Assembly: GCA_900770215.1 (NCBI GenBank)
Contig: CAAGJW010000034.1
Location: 1 to 25,515, forward strand
Reading direction: 5' to 3'
DNA length: 25,515 bases
Origin: Bacteroidales bacterium
GTDB lineage: Bacteria > Bacteroidota > Bacteroidia > Bacteroidales > Muribaculaceae
The stretch's first letter is position 1. Every line of letters begins with the position of its first letter. Under the pieces are notes generated by a model. The model did no database searches and had not been told where the DNA came from. It saw only the letters and a list, made by a program, of their open reading frames with translations. The translations under genes and the position numbers were made by a program. This document shows positions 13,645 through 24,818 of this stretch, one piece after another.

Positions 13645-15261
13645 ATGGTTTTTAAAAGATATACCTTACTTTCAATCAGCCTTTTCCTGGTAATCAGCGT
13701 GTGGGCCAAAAACGTTGATGACATCATGAGAGACGGGCAGGCAGCAATCAACAATAATGACTACAATTATGCCATATCAATTTATGAGCAGCTGACAGAT
13801 AAGCATTTATACAACAAAAAAGATGCCTCAACATGTAAAGGTCTGGAATATGGTGGCAATTGCTGTATTATGAGCGGGCGATACACAGAGGCCTTACGGT
13901 TCTACACAGCGGCAATTGAGAGTGCCCAGCGTAACGGAAATGAGGAAGTCGCACTCAAGTGCACAAACAACATAGGCAATATATATGCCTTGTTTGATGA
14001 TTATCAGCACGCAATTTTCTACTACAAGAAAGCCAACCGTACCGCAATAAGCCATCGGGACGAGGACATGATTGCCACCACATCGGCCAATCTGGCAAAG
14101 GCATATTGCTACGTAGGAGATATAGAAAAGGCAAGAAAATATCTGAACATACAGATGTTGCATCCGCTTCAAGACCCAGCGCAAAACCGATACACAGTCT
14201 GCATCAATCAAGCATTAATATCTCGAATCGACAAAAATTATAGCGCGGCAAAATATTATCTCGACAGAGCTATGGAGACCGTTACCTTCCACAAAATGGG
14301 TGATGGTCTCAAAGCCGAAATTTTAAATGAATATGGCAAAGTGGCCAACTTGATGAATGAAAACGAAAAAGCTATAGCCTACTACAAACAAGCCGTCAGG
14401 GCCGCATCCTCGACCAGCAACTACGAGATTTTAAATGAATCTTACCACTTGCTGAGCGACACCTATAAGAAACTGAATATGGCCGATAGCACCAGGATTT
14501 ATCAATCGTTATACCTGAATTTATCAGACTCCATCTTCAATAAGCAGCGCTTCAACAAAGGCAACAACAGCTTGTTTGAATATGAAAACCAAATAACCGA
14601 TGAGCATATAGGAAACTTAAAACATACTATTCAGTGGCTGGCTGTGGCCGTTGTATTTGTCCTTATTATTCTGAGTGTAATTTATTACTACCACAGGAAA
14701 TTGCGTAATAATCACAGGATATTGGTCCAGAATAATCTGGAGCTTATCAAGCAGAATGATGAGAATAAAAAGATTAGAGAAGCAGATAAGAATAAAATTA
14801 TTTCTCTACAGAATAAAATCAGTGAATTTCAGAAGGACAAAGAGACCGGAAGTAACGATGACACAAGCAAGCTCGCAGCACAACAAACCAACGAGCTCCC
14901 ACTTGACAGCGATTTCATAATTGAATTGCAGAAACGCATTCTTGACGTCATGGATCATATAGAGACTATATCCAATCCCGATTTCAATTTGGTAAAATTG
15001 AGTAAATTGGTGCAGTCAAACACCCGCTACGTTTCATTTGTGATAAACGAAGTATACGGGAAGAACTTCAAGACGTTTCTGAACGAATACCGCATTAGGG
15101 AGGCGAGCCGCCGACTCATGGACGAGAAAAATTACGGGAATCTCACAATCTTGGCTATTGCTGAAACCGTAGGCTTCACTTCACTAAATGGGTTCACAAT
15201 AGCATTTAAGAAGATTGTTGGCATGACACCTTCAGCATTTAGGAAGCTAAATAGGGAGTAA
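13645..15261 (+). CDS. Membrane-anchored TPR/AraC-type transcription regulator
   Basis: This 538-residue protein is a one-component sensor-regulator. Residues 1-22 (MVFKRYTLLSISLFLVISVW) are a signal sequence. TPR-like repeats follow (for example YNYAISIYEQL, YTEALRFYTAAIESA, YQHAIFYYKKA, NEKAIAYYKQA) and should lie in the periplasm. A single membrane helix, WLAVAVVFVLIILSVIYYYH, is near 331-351, followed by a basic, coiled-coil-like linker. The last 90 residues form an AraC-family HTH pair, including YVSFVINEVYGKNFKTFLNE and ILAIAETVGFTSLNGFTIAF. It presumably senses a periplasmic ligand or protein and binds DNA in the cytoplasm. The ATG at 13645 was preferred to an upstream TTG at 13624. 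The gene is much richer in AT than its neighbours. The adjacent secreted-protein gene is the natural target candidate. Confidence 0.87.
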   Translation: MVFKRYTLLSISLFLVISVWAKNVDDIMRDGQAAINNNDYNYAISIYEQLTDKHLYNKKDASTCKGLEYGGNCCIMSGRYTEALRFYTAAIESAQRNGNEEVALKCTNNIGNIYALFDDYQHAIFYYKKANRTAISHRDEDMIATTSANLAKAYCYVGDIEKARKYLNIQMLHPLQDPAQNRYTVCINQALISRIDKNYSAAKYYLDRAMETVTFHKMGDGLKAEILNEYGKVANLMNENEKAIAYYKQAVRAASSTSNYEILNESYHLLSDTYKKLNMADSTRIYQSLYLNLSDSIFNKQRFNKGNNSLFEYENQITDEHIGNLKHTIQWLAVAVVFVLIILSVIYYYHRKLRNNHRILVQNNLELIKQNDENKKIREADKNKIISLQNKISEFQKDKETGSNDDTSKLAAQQTNELPLDSDFIIELQKRILDVMDHIETISNPDFNLVKLSKLVQSNTRYVSFVINEVYGKNFKTFLNEYRIREASRRLMDEKNYGNLTILAIAETVGFTSLNGFTIAFKKIVGMTPSAFRKLNRE

Positions 15262-15311
15262 TCACATCTAACAGGTCAAAATAGAAACTATCTGTTTATG
15301 AGCTCTCTACG

Positions 15312-15347
15312 AACCAAAATTTCCAATATTCAAGAAATTTGGTTTTT
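15312..15347 (+). terminator. Terminator after the regulator gene
   Basis: AACCAAAATTT (15312-15322) pairs, with one bulged A, with AAATTTGGTT (15335-15344), and a T-run to 15347 follows. It separates the regulator transcript from the next gene. Confidence 0.65.
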
Positions 15348-15361
15348 CGACAGGTGCAAAA

Positions 15362-15394
15362 TTTGGTAAACCACAGTGATAAAATATAATTTTG
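15362..15394 (+). promoter_or_regulatory. Promoter of the 708-aa secreted protein gene
   Basis: TTTG (15362-15365), 21 nt, then TAATTTTG (15387-15394). Any start codon overlapping the -7 box is excluded, which points to the ATG at 15425. The ATTTGGT here partly repeats the ATTTGGT of the terminator arm just upstream (15337-15343), a possible binding half-site for the regulator. Confidence 0.65.
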
Positions 15395-15424
15395 CTATAT
15401 CAGTTCATGTCAAAACCTATAGTT

Positions 15425-17551
15425 ATGAAATTATTTACACTCATCACTGCCTTACTGGTATCTATAGGTATCTGTGAGGCGCAACCCAGCTATTTGGAGC
15501 AAGGATTAGCTTTTGGCAATGTTGCCAAGGGAATGCAAGCTACAAAAATCGGGAACAAGACTTTTTTGAGCAAGAAATTCAACAACAGCGCCAAAAGAGC
15601 AGATACGCAGACCAATTATAATCTCGAAATCTCAAGCACTCACGAGGGCTGGCAACTGTATTGCATTTATATCTATAATAATAGCGAAACAGGACTAAGC
15701 CTGCCGTATATGACCACCGAAAACTTGAAAGACACAGTTGCGATTACGGGTGGCACATACGACGTTTTAGCTGTCTACACCAATCAGGATCGTTATGCCT
15801 ACGTAATAAAAGAAAACGTAAATATTGCGGCAGACACATCGATTCAATTTTCTGTCGATGAAGCCAACAGAACTCTTAAAGTGAGAAATTACAGCCCCGA
15901 TGGAACAATCTGGGATTTGCCAGTATACAAAGCTGAAGACTACTCTCTTGTCAAAAATGGAAATGCTAAAAATGTCGACTATTTTGTAGTATTGTACAAG
16001 GAAGGTTCAGGAAATATCACCGGCATCATGGGTAATGAGCTGTTTCATTTGACAGGTATAGACAACTACGAGGAGAATCTGGATGTAAAGATTAATGAAG
16101 TGAGCGATAAGTATTCTTACATAACCACGCGTGTCACCACGAGCACCGACAACAAGATATACTTTGACAACTTCAAATTTAATAAATCAGATACGTCTGA
16201 TTCACTGACAAATGATTACAAGAGCTATTATCAATATGATGAGCAGTTTGCTCTACCTGTCATCTATAGCGATGAATATGTGAGCGGCTTTAATAATGAT
16301 TATCTTTGGAATGGTAGCAGTTGGAACGGCTGGCATGGCCAACTAGGAAGTGTTAACGCCGCTTCACCGAGCATGACAAGTTTGTACATCAATATTCCCC
16401 AAACAAAAGAGAATCAATCTGACAACAGAATGATGCTCATCGCACCTGCACTGTCCAATCTCAGAATAGAAACCGATGAATATGGGCGCGAAATCCGTCA
16501 CTCAAATCCCATTGTAGGCGCCAATGCAAAGGTGACTCGTGAAGATGTTGAATATATACATGGATATAAGGATGTTGGATTAAGGTACAACAACATGTCA
16601 AAATGGAATGTCGACGAATCCATGAAGTTGATGCGGGACTATCCAGGCCATGAACTTCTCAAGTATAACAAAGAGCAGAGGCAAGGCGTTTACGGCAACA
16701 GTTCTCCTGTGCTGTTCATGAGCGTTTTGGCCTACAAATTCAACGGCTTTTTATGTCCGCAATGGGCTCTGAACTTCGTGGGGCGACTTGGAGAGACTCG
16801 AGACTGCGACCTGCCCAACCTGAATATCTCGCTGAAAAACAACGGAGAGCTAATAGAATGCGCTGATTATGATTATTTCAAAAACAATCTTCCTTACGAT
16901 TTCATCAACAAGAAGAAGATAACCGGAGACTTCGACATCAACGTTGCCGACAGCACGATAAAAGTTGATGATATCAATGGTTACAATCATGCAACCATAC
17001 ACATGAATCTCGCTAAAGATGACTGGATTGCTCCCACGGTGCGCATGCTGCAGTTCCGCAATAATGAGAATGCAGTAACCGACCGCTTCAATGAGAGCGC
17101 CGACGGCAAATTCTATCTCACAGCCGGCGACATCAATTATAATACAGATGATCTGACCTACACCGTTGCACGCCCCACTGAGATCAAGGTGGAATACGCT
17201 CCCCTTAATTCCGAAAGCTGGACTCCAATTGAGGTAACAGAGCTTTCCGAATATGCTTATTACAACTATGGTTTGACCTACGAGGGATCTTTGGCAAATG
17301 TTACCAACCTATCAGCATCGGGATGGTACAAGATGAGAATTAAATTAACAGATGCCAGCGGGAATTACCAGGAGCAGGTGATCTATCCGGCATTCCAGAT
17401 TGAGGCTCAAACAGGCATCAATGACAATGTAATTGAGAAGAAAGCCGTAGGATATTACACCATCGACGGTATCTTGAGAGCAGAACCTCAAAAGGGCATC
17501 AATATCGTGAAATATGATAATGGCGAAGTTGACAAGGTGGTCATTCGCTGA
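15425..17551 (+). CDS. Large secreted protein of unknown function
   Basis: The 708-residue product has a signal peptide, MKLFTLITALLVSIGICEAQ, with cleavage expected after CEA. I recognise no catalytic domain. The body is rich in Asn, Asp, Tyr and Ser with alternating beta-strand patterns, suggesting stacked beta-sandwich domains. A segment near 560-660 (WIAPTVRMLQFRN...GWYKMRIKLTDASGNYQ) reads like an immunoglobulin- or fibronectin-like domain. The C-terminus, GYYTIDGILRAEPQKGINIV followed by KYDNGEVDKVVIR, is a tail pattern common on secreted Bacteroidales proteins and is shared with the protein ending at 24705. An in-frame ATG at 15407 is possible but gives a poorer signal peptide. It is AT-rich like the regulator upstream and followed by a strong terminator. 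A surface or extracellular role is inferred. Confidence 0.85.
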   Translation: MKLFTLITALLVSIGICEAQPSYLEQGLAFGNVAKGMQATKIGNKTFLSKKFNNSAKRADTQTNYNLEISSTHEGWQLYCIYIYNNSETGLSLPYMTTENLKDTVAITGGTYDVLAVYTNQDRYAYVIKENVNIAADTSIQFSVDEANRTLKVRNYSPDGTIWDLPVYKAEDYSLVKNGNAKNVDYFVVLYKEGSGNITGIMGNELFHLTGIDNYEENLDVKINEVSDKYSYITTRVTTSTDNKIYFDNFKFNKSDTSDSLTNDYKSYYQYDEQFALPVIYSDEYVSGFNNDYLWNGSSWNGWHGQLGSVNAASPSMTSLYINIPQTKENQSDNRMMLIAPALSNLRIETDEYGREIRHSNPIVGANAKVTREDVEYIHGYKDVGLRYNNMSKWNVDESMKLMRDYPGHELLKYNKEQRQGVYGNSSPVLFMSVLAYKFNGFLCPQWALNFVGRLGETRDCDLPNLNISLKNNGELIECADYDYFKNNLPYDFINKKKITGDFDINVADSTIKVDDINGYNHATIHMNLAKDDWIAPTVRMLQFRNNENAVTDRFNESADGKFYLTAGDINYNTDDLTYTVARPTEIKVEYAPLNSESWTPIEVTELSEYAYYNYGLTYEGSLANVTNLSASGWYKMRIKLTDASGNYQEQVIYPAFQIEAQTGINDNVIEKKAVGYYTIDGILRAEPQKGINIVKYDNGEVDKVVIR

Positions 17552-17581
17552 TCATATTAATCACAAGCTATAGACAGGGGG

Positions 17582-17619
17582 AAAAAGAGGAACTCAACGG
17601 TTGAGTTCCTCTTTTTTTT
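17582..17619 (+). terminator. Strong rho-independent terminator
   Basis: A perfect 16-bp stem (17582-17597 with 17601-17616) with a CGG loop contains AGAGGAACTCAA/TTGAGTTCCTCT and ends in eight T. It closes the AT-rich block. Confidence 0.95.
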
Positions 17620-17677
17620 CAAAAAAAATCGGATTTACTGTCGCAAAACTAAATATTTTATTTTTTGGCAGCAAACG

Positions 17678-17708
17678 ATTGCAGTTATTCAAGAAATAGA
17701 TAATTTTG
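17678..17708 (+). promoter_or_regulatory. Promoter of rnhB
   Basis: ATTG (17678-17681), 19 nt, then TAATTTTG (17701-17708). The ATG follows about 20 nt downstream at 17729. Confidence 0.65.
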
Positions 17709-18311
17709 CCTCATCTACATCAAGCATTATGGAACTGCAACGATACATCGTGGAGGGGCGCATCGAGGCGGGATGCGACGAGGCCGGGCGCGGACCGCTG
17801 GCGGGCCCCGTCACGGCTGCCGCCGTGATACTGCCGCCCCACTTCCACAACGACATCATCAACGACAGCAAGCGCCTGAGCGAGAAGAAGCGCAACGCCC
17901 TGCGCCCCGTCATCGAGGAGCAGGCCCTGGCCTGGGCCGTGGCCTGGGTGTGGCCCGAGGAAATCGACCGCATCAACATTCTCAACGCCTCGATACTGGC
18001 CATGCACCGCGCCCTCGACGCGCTCAAGGTGCGGCCCGAGTTTGTTATGGTCGACGGCAACCGCTTCAAGCCCTATGGCGACATCCCCTATGAGACCATT
18101 GTGAAGGGCGACGGCAAGATGATGCCCATAGCGGCTGCCTCGATACTGGCCAAGACGCACCGCGACGAGTACATGCGCAAGATTGCACAGGAATATCCGC
18201 AATACGGCTGGGAGCACAACATGGGCTACCCCACACGCGCCCACTATGCCGCCATCGCCCGCTACGGCATCACGCCCTACCACCGCAAGAGCTTCGCACT
18301 GAGCAAGCAAC

Positions 18312-20240
<1,929 letters not shown>

Positions 20241-20266
20241 GTTACGTCTTCATTTTATTTCTGGTG

Positions 20267-20301
20267 CAAAGGTAGCATGCAATGCCTGCAACTGAGTTGC
20301 A
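20267..20301 (-). promoter_or_regulatory. Metal pump promoter with palindromic operator candidate
   Basis: On the minus strand the -7 box TACCTTTG lies at 20274-20267. The palindrome TGCAACTGAGTTGCA (20287-20301) covers part of the spacer and the -33 region, and no consensus TTTG is visible there. A partial copy, AACTCAGT, lies at 20317-20324. This is typical placement for a metal-responsive regulator site, but no regulator gene is adjacent. Confidence 0.5.
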
Positions 20302-20371
20302 ATCTATCGAGGGCGTAACTCAGTGAGAACAAAAAAACTTCACATTAATAGTATTTTTTCAATAAAATTAT

Positions 20372-20379
20372 TAAATTTG
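20372..20379 (+). promoter_or_regulatory. -7 box of the GLUG protein gene
   Basis: TAAATTTG lies 39 nt before the ATG at 20419. It falls inside the longest possible reading frame (from 20323) and therefore argues for the later start. The -33 region is T-rich without a clear TTTG. Confidence 0.45.
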
Positions 20380-20418
20380 CGTCATGACTTCAGTATTTTT
20401 TTAACATCTTTCACAACT

Positions 20419-23400
20419 ATGAGAAAAACCTATTCATTCTTTTTAGCAGCAGCTCTTGCATGCCTGTGCCTCACGGCAAGCATCGAGGCGGCAGGAGCGA
20501 GCCCGCTCGACGACGTGGCGGCTGCCAAGACCGCCGGCAAGACCACAGCCACCGGCAAGTGGACCACGCAGTCGCACGCAGCCGGCACGCCCACGATGGC
20601 GGTGAGCCTCATGCCGTGCAAGGCTGTGGCGGCACAGCCCCGCAAGGCACCACTGCAAGGCCGGCGCAAAGTCCTGGGCACCCTGCCCGGCACGGCACTG
20701 CAGTTTGACTACACTGCAGGCGCCACATTCCGCAAGGCCAGCGCGGTCACGCTCTCGCTCGACGGCAGCGAGCTCACCATCACCGGCTTTGGCGGCTACG
20801 ACGGCACCGTGAAGGGCACTGTCGACACCAGCACCGGTGCGGTCACCCTGCCGCGGCAGTGGGTGTTCAACAGCGCCACCTACGGCAACTGCGACCTGGT
20901 GCGCGTGAACGACGGCTTGAGCAGCATCGACACGGTGGCAGCCGTGACCGGCAACATCGCCGACGGCGTGCTCACCCTCGACCACTGGACGTTGCTCATC
21001 ACCAGCGGCAAATACAAGGGCTATGTGCTGAACGGCGCCATCGAGAGCAGCCTCTACAAGGCGCCCAACTCCACCATGACCCTCAATGAGCTCGACACGC
21101 TGGGCAAGGTGACCACTGCCACCGCGCCCGTCTATGTGGAGCAGACGGCCACCAACCGCGTCGAGGTGTACAACTTCCTGGGCGGCGGCTACCGCTACAA
21201 CGTGAGCCTCAACGGCGACTCGAGCATATGCCTGGTGCCGCAGCTCCTGTTTTCCAACTCCAACTATGGTGCTTTCTACTACTACAACTACGACCCCGCC
21301 ACCAAGGCCATCTACCGCTACAAGCCCGTCGAGGGCGACAGCCGTGGCGGCAAGCTCGCCTGGGGTCCCACCGCCGTGGCCACAAGCAACGGCAAGTACT
21401 GGCAGCACTACTACCAGAGCAGCGAGATCACCCTGCCCAGTGCCTTGAGCTACCCGCCAGCCCAGTCGCAAGCCGGCTTCAAGGGCAGCGGCACCCAGGA
21501 CGACCCCTGGCTCATCGAGAACATGGCCGACCTCATCGCCCTGAGCGACAGTGTGAACTACAACACTGCCGTCACCGATTCTACGGGCACCTATTTCCAG
21601 GCCTTTGCAGGCTGCTACTTCAAGCAGACCAAGGCCATCAATGCCAAGGGCTACCTGTTCCAGCCCATAGGCGGCGATGACGACCTCTTCCGCTTTGCCG
21701 GCAACTACGACGGCGGCAACTACACCATCAGCAACCTCACCGTCGATGGCGGCCAGCGGGGCTATGCAGGCCTCTTCGGCATGGTCGACACCGTGGGCTC
21801 GCTGCGCAACATCAGGCTGTCCAACCCCACCGTCACGTCGGGCTACTACTTCACCGGCTCGGTAGCCGGCAAGTGCCTGGGCGCTATGGAAAACGTGACT
21901 GTGACCGGCGGCAACATCAAGGGCCAGTACACCACTGGCGGCGTGGCCGGCTACGGCGCACGTGCCACCCGGGTCTCGTTCTCGGGCAACGTGAGTGCCG
22001 AGGCACAGTGCGGCGGCGTGTTTGGCGTCGACCGCGACCCGGTGTCGTTCTTGAGCGCTACCGGCACCACCGTGTTGATCACGGCAACGCGCACCGAGAG
22101 CCCCGTGGGCGGCCTCATCGGGCAGATGACCAGCGAACGCGGCGGCTCGCTGAGCGACAGCTACTTCGCGGGCAACGTCATCGTCACCCACGCCGGCCAG
22201 TATGCCGGCGGGCTGGTGGGCACCACGAGCAACAACACCCTGAACCGCTGCTTCTCGATAGCCCAGATAGGCACCACGAGCAACAACGTCTACCAGTGTG
22301 CTGTGGGCGGCCTCGTGGGCGGTGCCATTGCCACCGTCATCAACGACAGCTACTTTGCCGGCGAGATACGCATGGGCAACAGCCAGACGGGGTCGATCAT
22401 AGGCTACATCGTGAACCTGCCCACGGTGAAAAAATTCCCCGACCACTGCACCCTCAACCGCTGCTATGTGACCGGCATGAGCGCCTCGACCTCCAATGAG
22501 GCCTACATGCCCTATGTGGGCTACATGTATGAGCAGAGCGGCGGCTCGCTGCCCGAGATCAACAACTGCCACTACGACCGCCAGATGCTGCCGCTCGTCA
22601 AGAGCAACAACGGCGCCCTGTGGACCGCCGACATGACTGCCGCCACAGGCATGGCAGGCTACAGCGACAGCGTGTGGACCTTCGCCGCCGGCCAGTACCC
22701 GGCCCTCAAGAGCATTGCCAGCACGGCCGCCTCCCATGTGTCGACAGCTGCCATCCAGCTCGCCGACACCACACAATCGGTCGAAAACATTGCACTGAAC
22801 TTCACAGGCTCTACTGCCCTCAGCGTGAAGTGGAGCGTGCTCATGGGCGGAAAGACAGCCACCGAGGGCCACGGCCTCACCGTGGAGCAGAACGGTGCCA
22901 ACTTTGTGCTCAACGGCACCTTTGCCACCGACACCCTCGTGGCCGCCAGCGGCACTGCCAGCAAGTATTGCATCGTGAAGCTCGCCCCGGCAAGCCAGTT
23001 TGAGGGCGACGGCACGGCCCAGAGCCCCTTCCTGATACAGACCAAGGCCGACCTGGTGAAGCTGAGCAAGGTCACGGCGGACAACAAGATGTCGTTTGCC
23101 GGCACCCACTTCCTCATCACCCGTGACATCGACGTGGAGCAAGACCCCGACTTCAAGGGCATAGGCATCACTGGCACAGCCAGCAACTACGCCTTCGGCG
23201 GCATCCTCGACGGCGGCAACCACACGATACACAACGTGCGCTACATTGCCTGCACAGCCCAGGGCAACACCCTGAGCGCCACCACCACCGATTGCGGCTT
23301 TGTCAACAGCCTCAAGGCCGGCGGCGTGGTCAAGAACGTGCGCCTGGCCAGCGACTGCTACTTTGAGTTCTACTCGCGCTCGGCAGCCGTGGTGGGCTAC

Positions 23401-24705
23401 AACTTCGGCGGCGACATCATCAACTGCCGCACCAACGCCACCGTTGTGGGTCACTCGGGCACCGTGGCAGGCATCACCAGCTTCAACGGCGCCGGCTGCA
23501 CCGTGCGCGACTGCTACAATGGCGGCAGCATCACCGCCGGCTACCAGTATGCCGCCGGCATCGTGAGCAACAACCGCGGCCTGGTGGAGAATTGCGAGAA
23601 CACCGGCGACATCTCCGCCCGCGTCATCAACGGCAAGTATGCTGCCAGCAAGACCAACACAGCCGGCGGCGTGGTGCACACCAACTTTGGCACCGTGCGC
23701 AACGTGCTCAACGCCGGCCACATCTATGCCCCCAAGTATGCCGGCGGCATCATGGCCTGGTACAACAACGCCGACACGGCCACCATGGTCTCCAAGGCTG
23801 TGAACGTGGGCATCATCGACTATGCCAACAGCGACAAGGCCAACACCATAGGCAACATCGTGGGCAAACTCTACCACAAGGGCAAGCTCATGGACACCTA
23901 CTACGATGCACAGCTCTCTACCCACAAGGCCTGCCAGGAGGGCGACTACGACGGCGCCCACGCCCTGAGCACCGCCAGCCTCACCAGCGGCAAGCCGCTC
24001 GAGGGCCTCGACACAGCCTACTGGAGCTTTGAGCCTGGCAAGTATCCCATGCTCAAGACCTTTGCCGACGAGCCCGGCGCCCAGGCTGCAGCCATGAGCG
24101 TGGTCTACTTCGACACAAGCAGCCGCAGCGACTCGATCAAGCACGACTGCGCCCTTTACCGCAACGACGGCCTCGCGTGGACCATGACCGGCGGCAGCCA
24201 GGCCTTCAAGGTCGATGGCGGCTACACCCTGTGGATGGACCCGGCCACCGTGCTCACCGACACGCTCGTGGCCACCGCCAGCGGCTATGTGAAGCGCATA
24301 CCCGTTGCCGCCGTCCCCGACTCGGTGCCCCTGCCCGTGATCGAGCCCGCAGTGAGCAGCGTCACGTTCACCTGCGCCCTCGACGGCGTCACCTTCTACT
24401 ACACGCTCGACGGCAGCACGCCCACCACAGCCTCGGCCAGCACCACCGGCACCGTGGCGCTCGACAAGGGCGACTACAACGTGGCCGTGATCGCTACCAA
24501 GCACAACTACTATCCCTCGCAGGTGGCCACTGCCGTGGTGAGTGCCACAGCCGTCAACACTGTGAGCGCCGGCAAGACCGTGGCTCGGCGCTACTATGTG
24601 ACCCCGTCGGGACTCGTGCTCGACCAGCCCGCACCAGGCGTCAACATCGTGGTCACCCGCTACACCGACGGTTCGCACACCGTGACCAAGACGGTGGGCC
24701 GTTGA
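20419..24705 (+). CDS. Giant secreted GLUG-repeat protein
   Basis: The 1428-residue product starts with a signal peptide (MRKTYSFFLAAALACLCLTA, cleavage near IEAAGA). Residues of about 85-340 form a beta-rich domain I do not recognise. Two long units follow. The first begins at F354 (FKGSGTQDDPWLIENMADLI), the second at F861 (FEGDGTAQSPFLIQTKADLV). Each leads into GLUG-like repeats such as GGLIGQM, AGGLVGTTSN, VGGLVGG and AAGIVSNNRGLVENC, expected to form a beta-helix stalk. Near 1325, TFYYTLDGSTPT matches the chitobiase/hexosaminidase C-terminal-type domain. The protein ends RYYVTPSGLVLDQPAPGVNI followed by VVTRYTDGSHTVTKTVGR, the same tail pattern as the 708-aa protein. It is probably an extracellular adhesin or glycan-contacting protein; the role is inferred. 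Confidence 0.88.
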   Translation: MRKTYSFFLAAALACLCLTASIEAAGASPLDDVAAAKTAGKTTATGKWTTQSHAAGTPTMAVSLMPCKAVAAQPRKAPLQGRRKVLGTLPGTALQFDYTAGATFRKASAVTLSLDGSELTITGFGGYDGTVKGTVDTSTGAVTLPRQWVFNSATYGNCDLVRVNDGLSSIDTVAAVTGNIADGVLTLDHWTLLITSGKYKGYVLNGAIESSLYKAPNSTMTLNELDTLGKVTTATAPVYVEQTATNRVEVYNFLGGGYRYNVSLNGDSSICLVPQLLFSNSNYGAFYYYNYDPATKAIYRYKPVEGDSRGGKLAWGPTAVATSNGKYWQHYYQSSEITLPSALSYPPAQSQAGFKGSGTQDDPWLIENMADLIALSDSVNYNTAVTDSTGTYFQAFAGCYFKQTKAINAKGYLFQPIGGDDDLFRFAGNYDGGNYTISNLTVDGGQRGYAGLFGMVDTVGSLRNIRLSNPTVTSGYYFTGSVAGKCLGAMENVTVTGGNIKGQYTTGGVAGYGARATRVSFSGNVSAEAQCGGVFGVDRDPVSFLSATGTTVLITATRTESPVGGLIGQMTSERGGSLSDSYFAGNVIVTHAGQYAGGLVGTTSNNTLNRCFSIAQIGTTSNNVYQCAVGGLVGGAIATVINDSYFAGEIRMGNSQTGSIIGYIVNLPTVKKFPDHCTLNRCYVTGMSASTSNEAYMPYVGYMYEQSGGSLPEINNCHYDRQMLPLVKSNNGALWTADMTAATGMAGYSDSVWTFAAGQYPALKSIASTAASHVSTAAIQLADTTQSVENIALNFTGSTALSVKWSVLMGGKTATEGHGLTVEQNGANFVLNGTFATDTLVAASGTASKYCIVKLAPASQFEGDGTAQSPFLIQTKADLVKLSKVTADNKMSFAGTHFLITRDIDVEQDPDFKGIGITGTASNYAFGGILDGGNHTIHNVRYIACTAQGNTLSATTTDCGFVNSLKAGGVVKNVRLASDCYFEFYSRSAAVVGYNFGGDIINCRTNATVVGHSGTVAGITSFNGAGCTVRDCYNGGSITAGYQYAAGIVSNNRGLVENCENTGDISARVINGKYAASKTNTAGGVVHTNFGTVRNVLNAGHIYAPKYAGGIMAWYNNADTATMVSKAVNVGIIDYANSDKANTIGNIVGKLYHKGKLMDTYYDAQLSTHKACQEGDYDGAHALSTASLTSGKPLEGLDTAYWSFEPGKYPMLKTFADEPGAQAAAMSVVYFDTSSRSDSIKHDCALYRNDGLAWTMTGGSQAFKVDGGYTLWMDPATVLTDTLVATASGYVKRIPVAAVPDSVPLPVIEPAVSSVTFTCALDGVTFYYTLDGSTPTTASASTTGTVALDKGDYNVAVIATKHNYYPSQVATAVVSATAVNTVSAGKTVARRYYVTPSGLVLDQPAPGVNIVVTRYTDGSHTVTKTVGR

Positions 24706-24755
24706 CCCGCACAAGGCGCGCAGTAGCACGTGGCAGCATCTTGCCACCAGCCATC

Positions 24756-24795
24756 GAAGCCCTGGCCCACTGTGGAGCCAGGGCTTCAATTTTCA
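24756..24795 (+). terminator. Terminator of the GLUG protein gene
   Basis: GAAGCCCTGGC (24756-24766) pairs perfectly with GCCAGGGCTTC (24777-24787), followed by AATTTT. A smaller hairpin, GTGGCA/TGCCAC (24730-24747), lies just before it. Confidence 0.7.
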
Positions 24796-24818
24796 GTATC
24801 ATTTGCTATAGTGCGCTG

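Noticed and set aside
20443..24789. Open minus-strand frame of 1448 codons
   Set aside because: Antisense shadow of the GLUG protein gene. Its composition is low in complexity and it has no promoter or domain.
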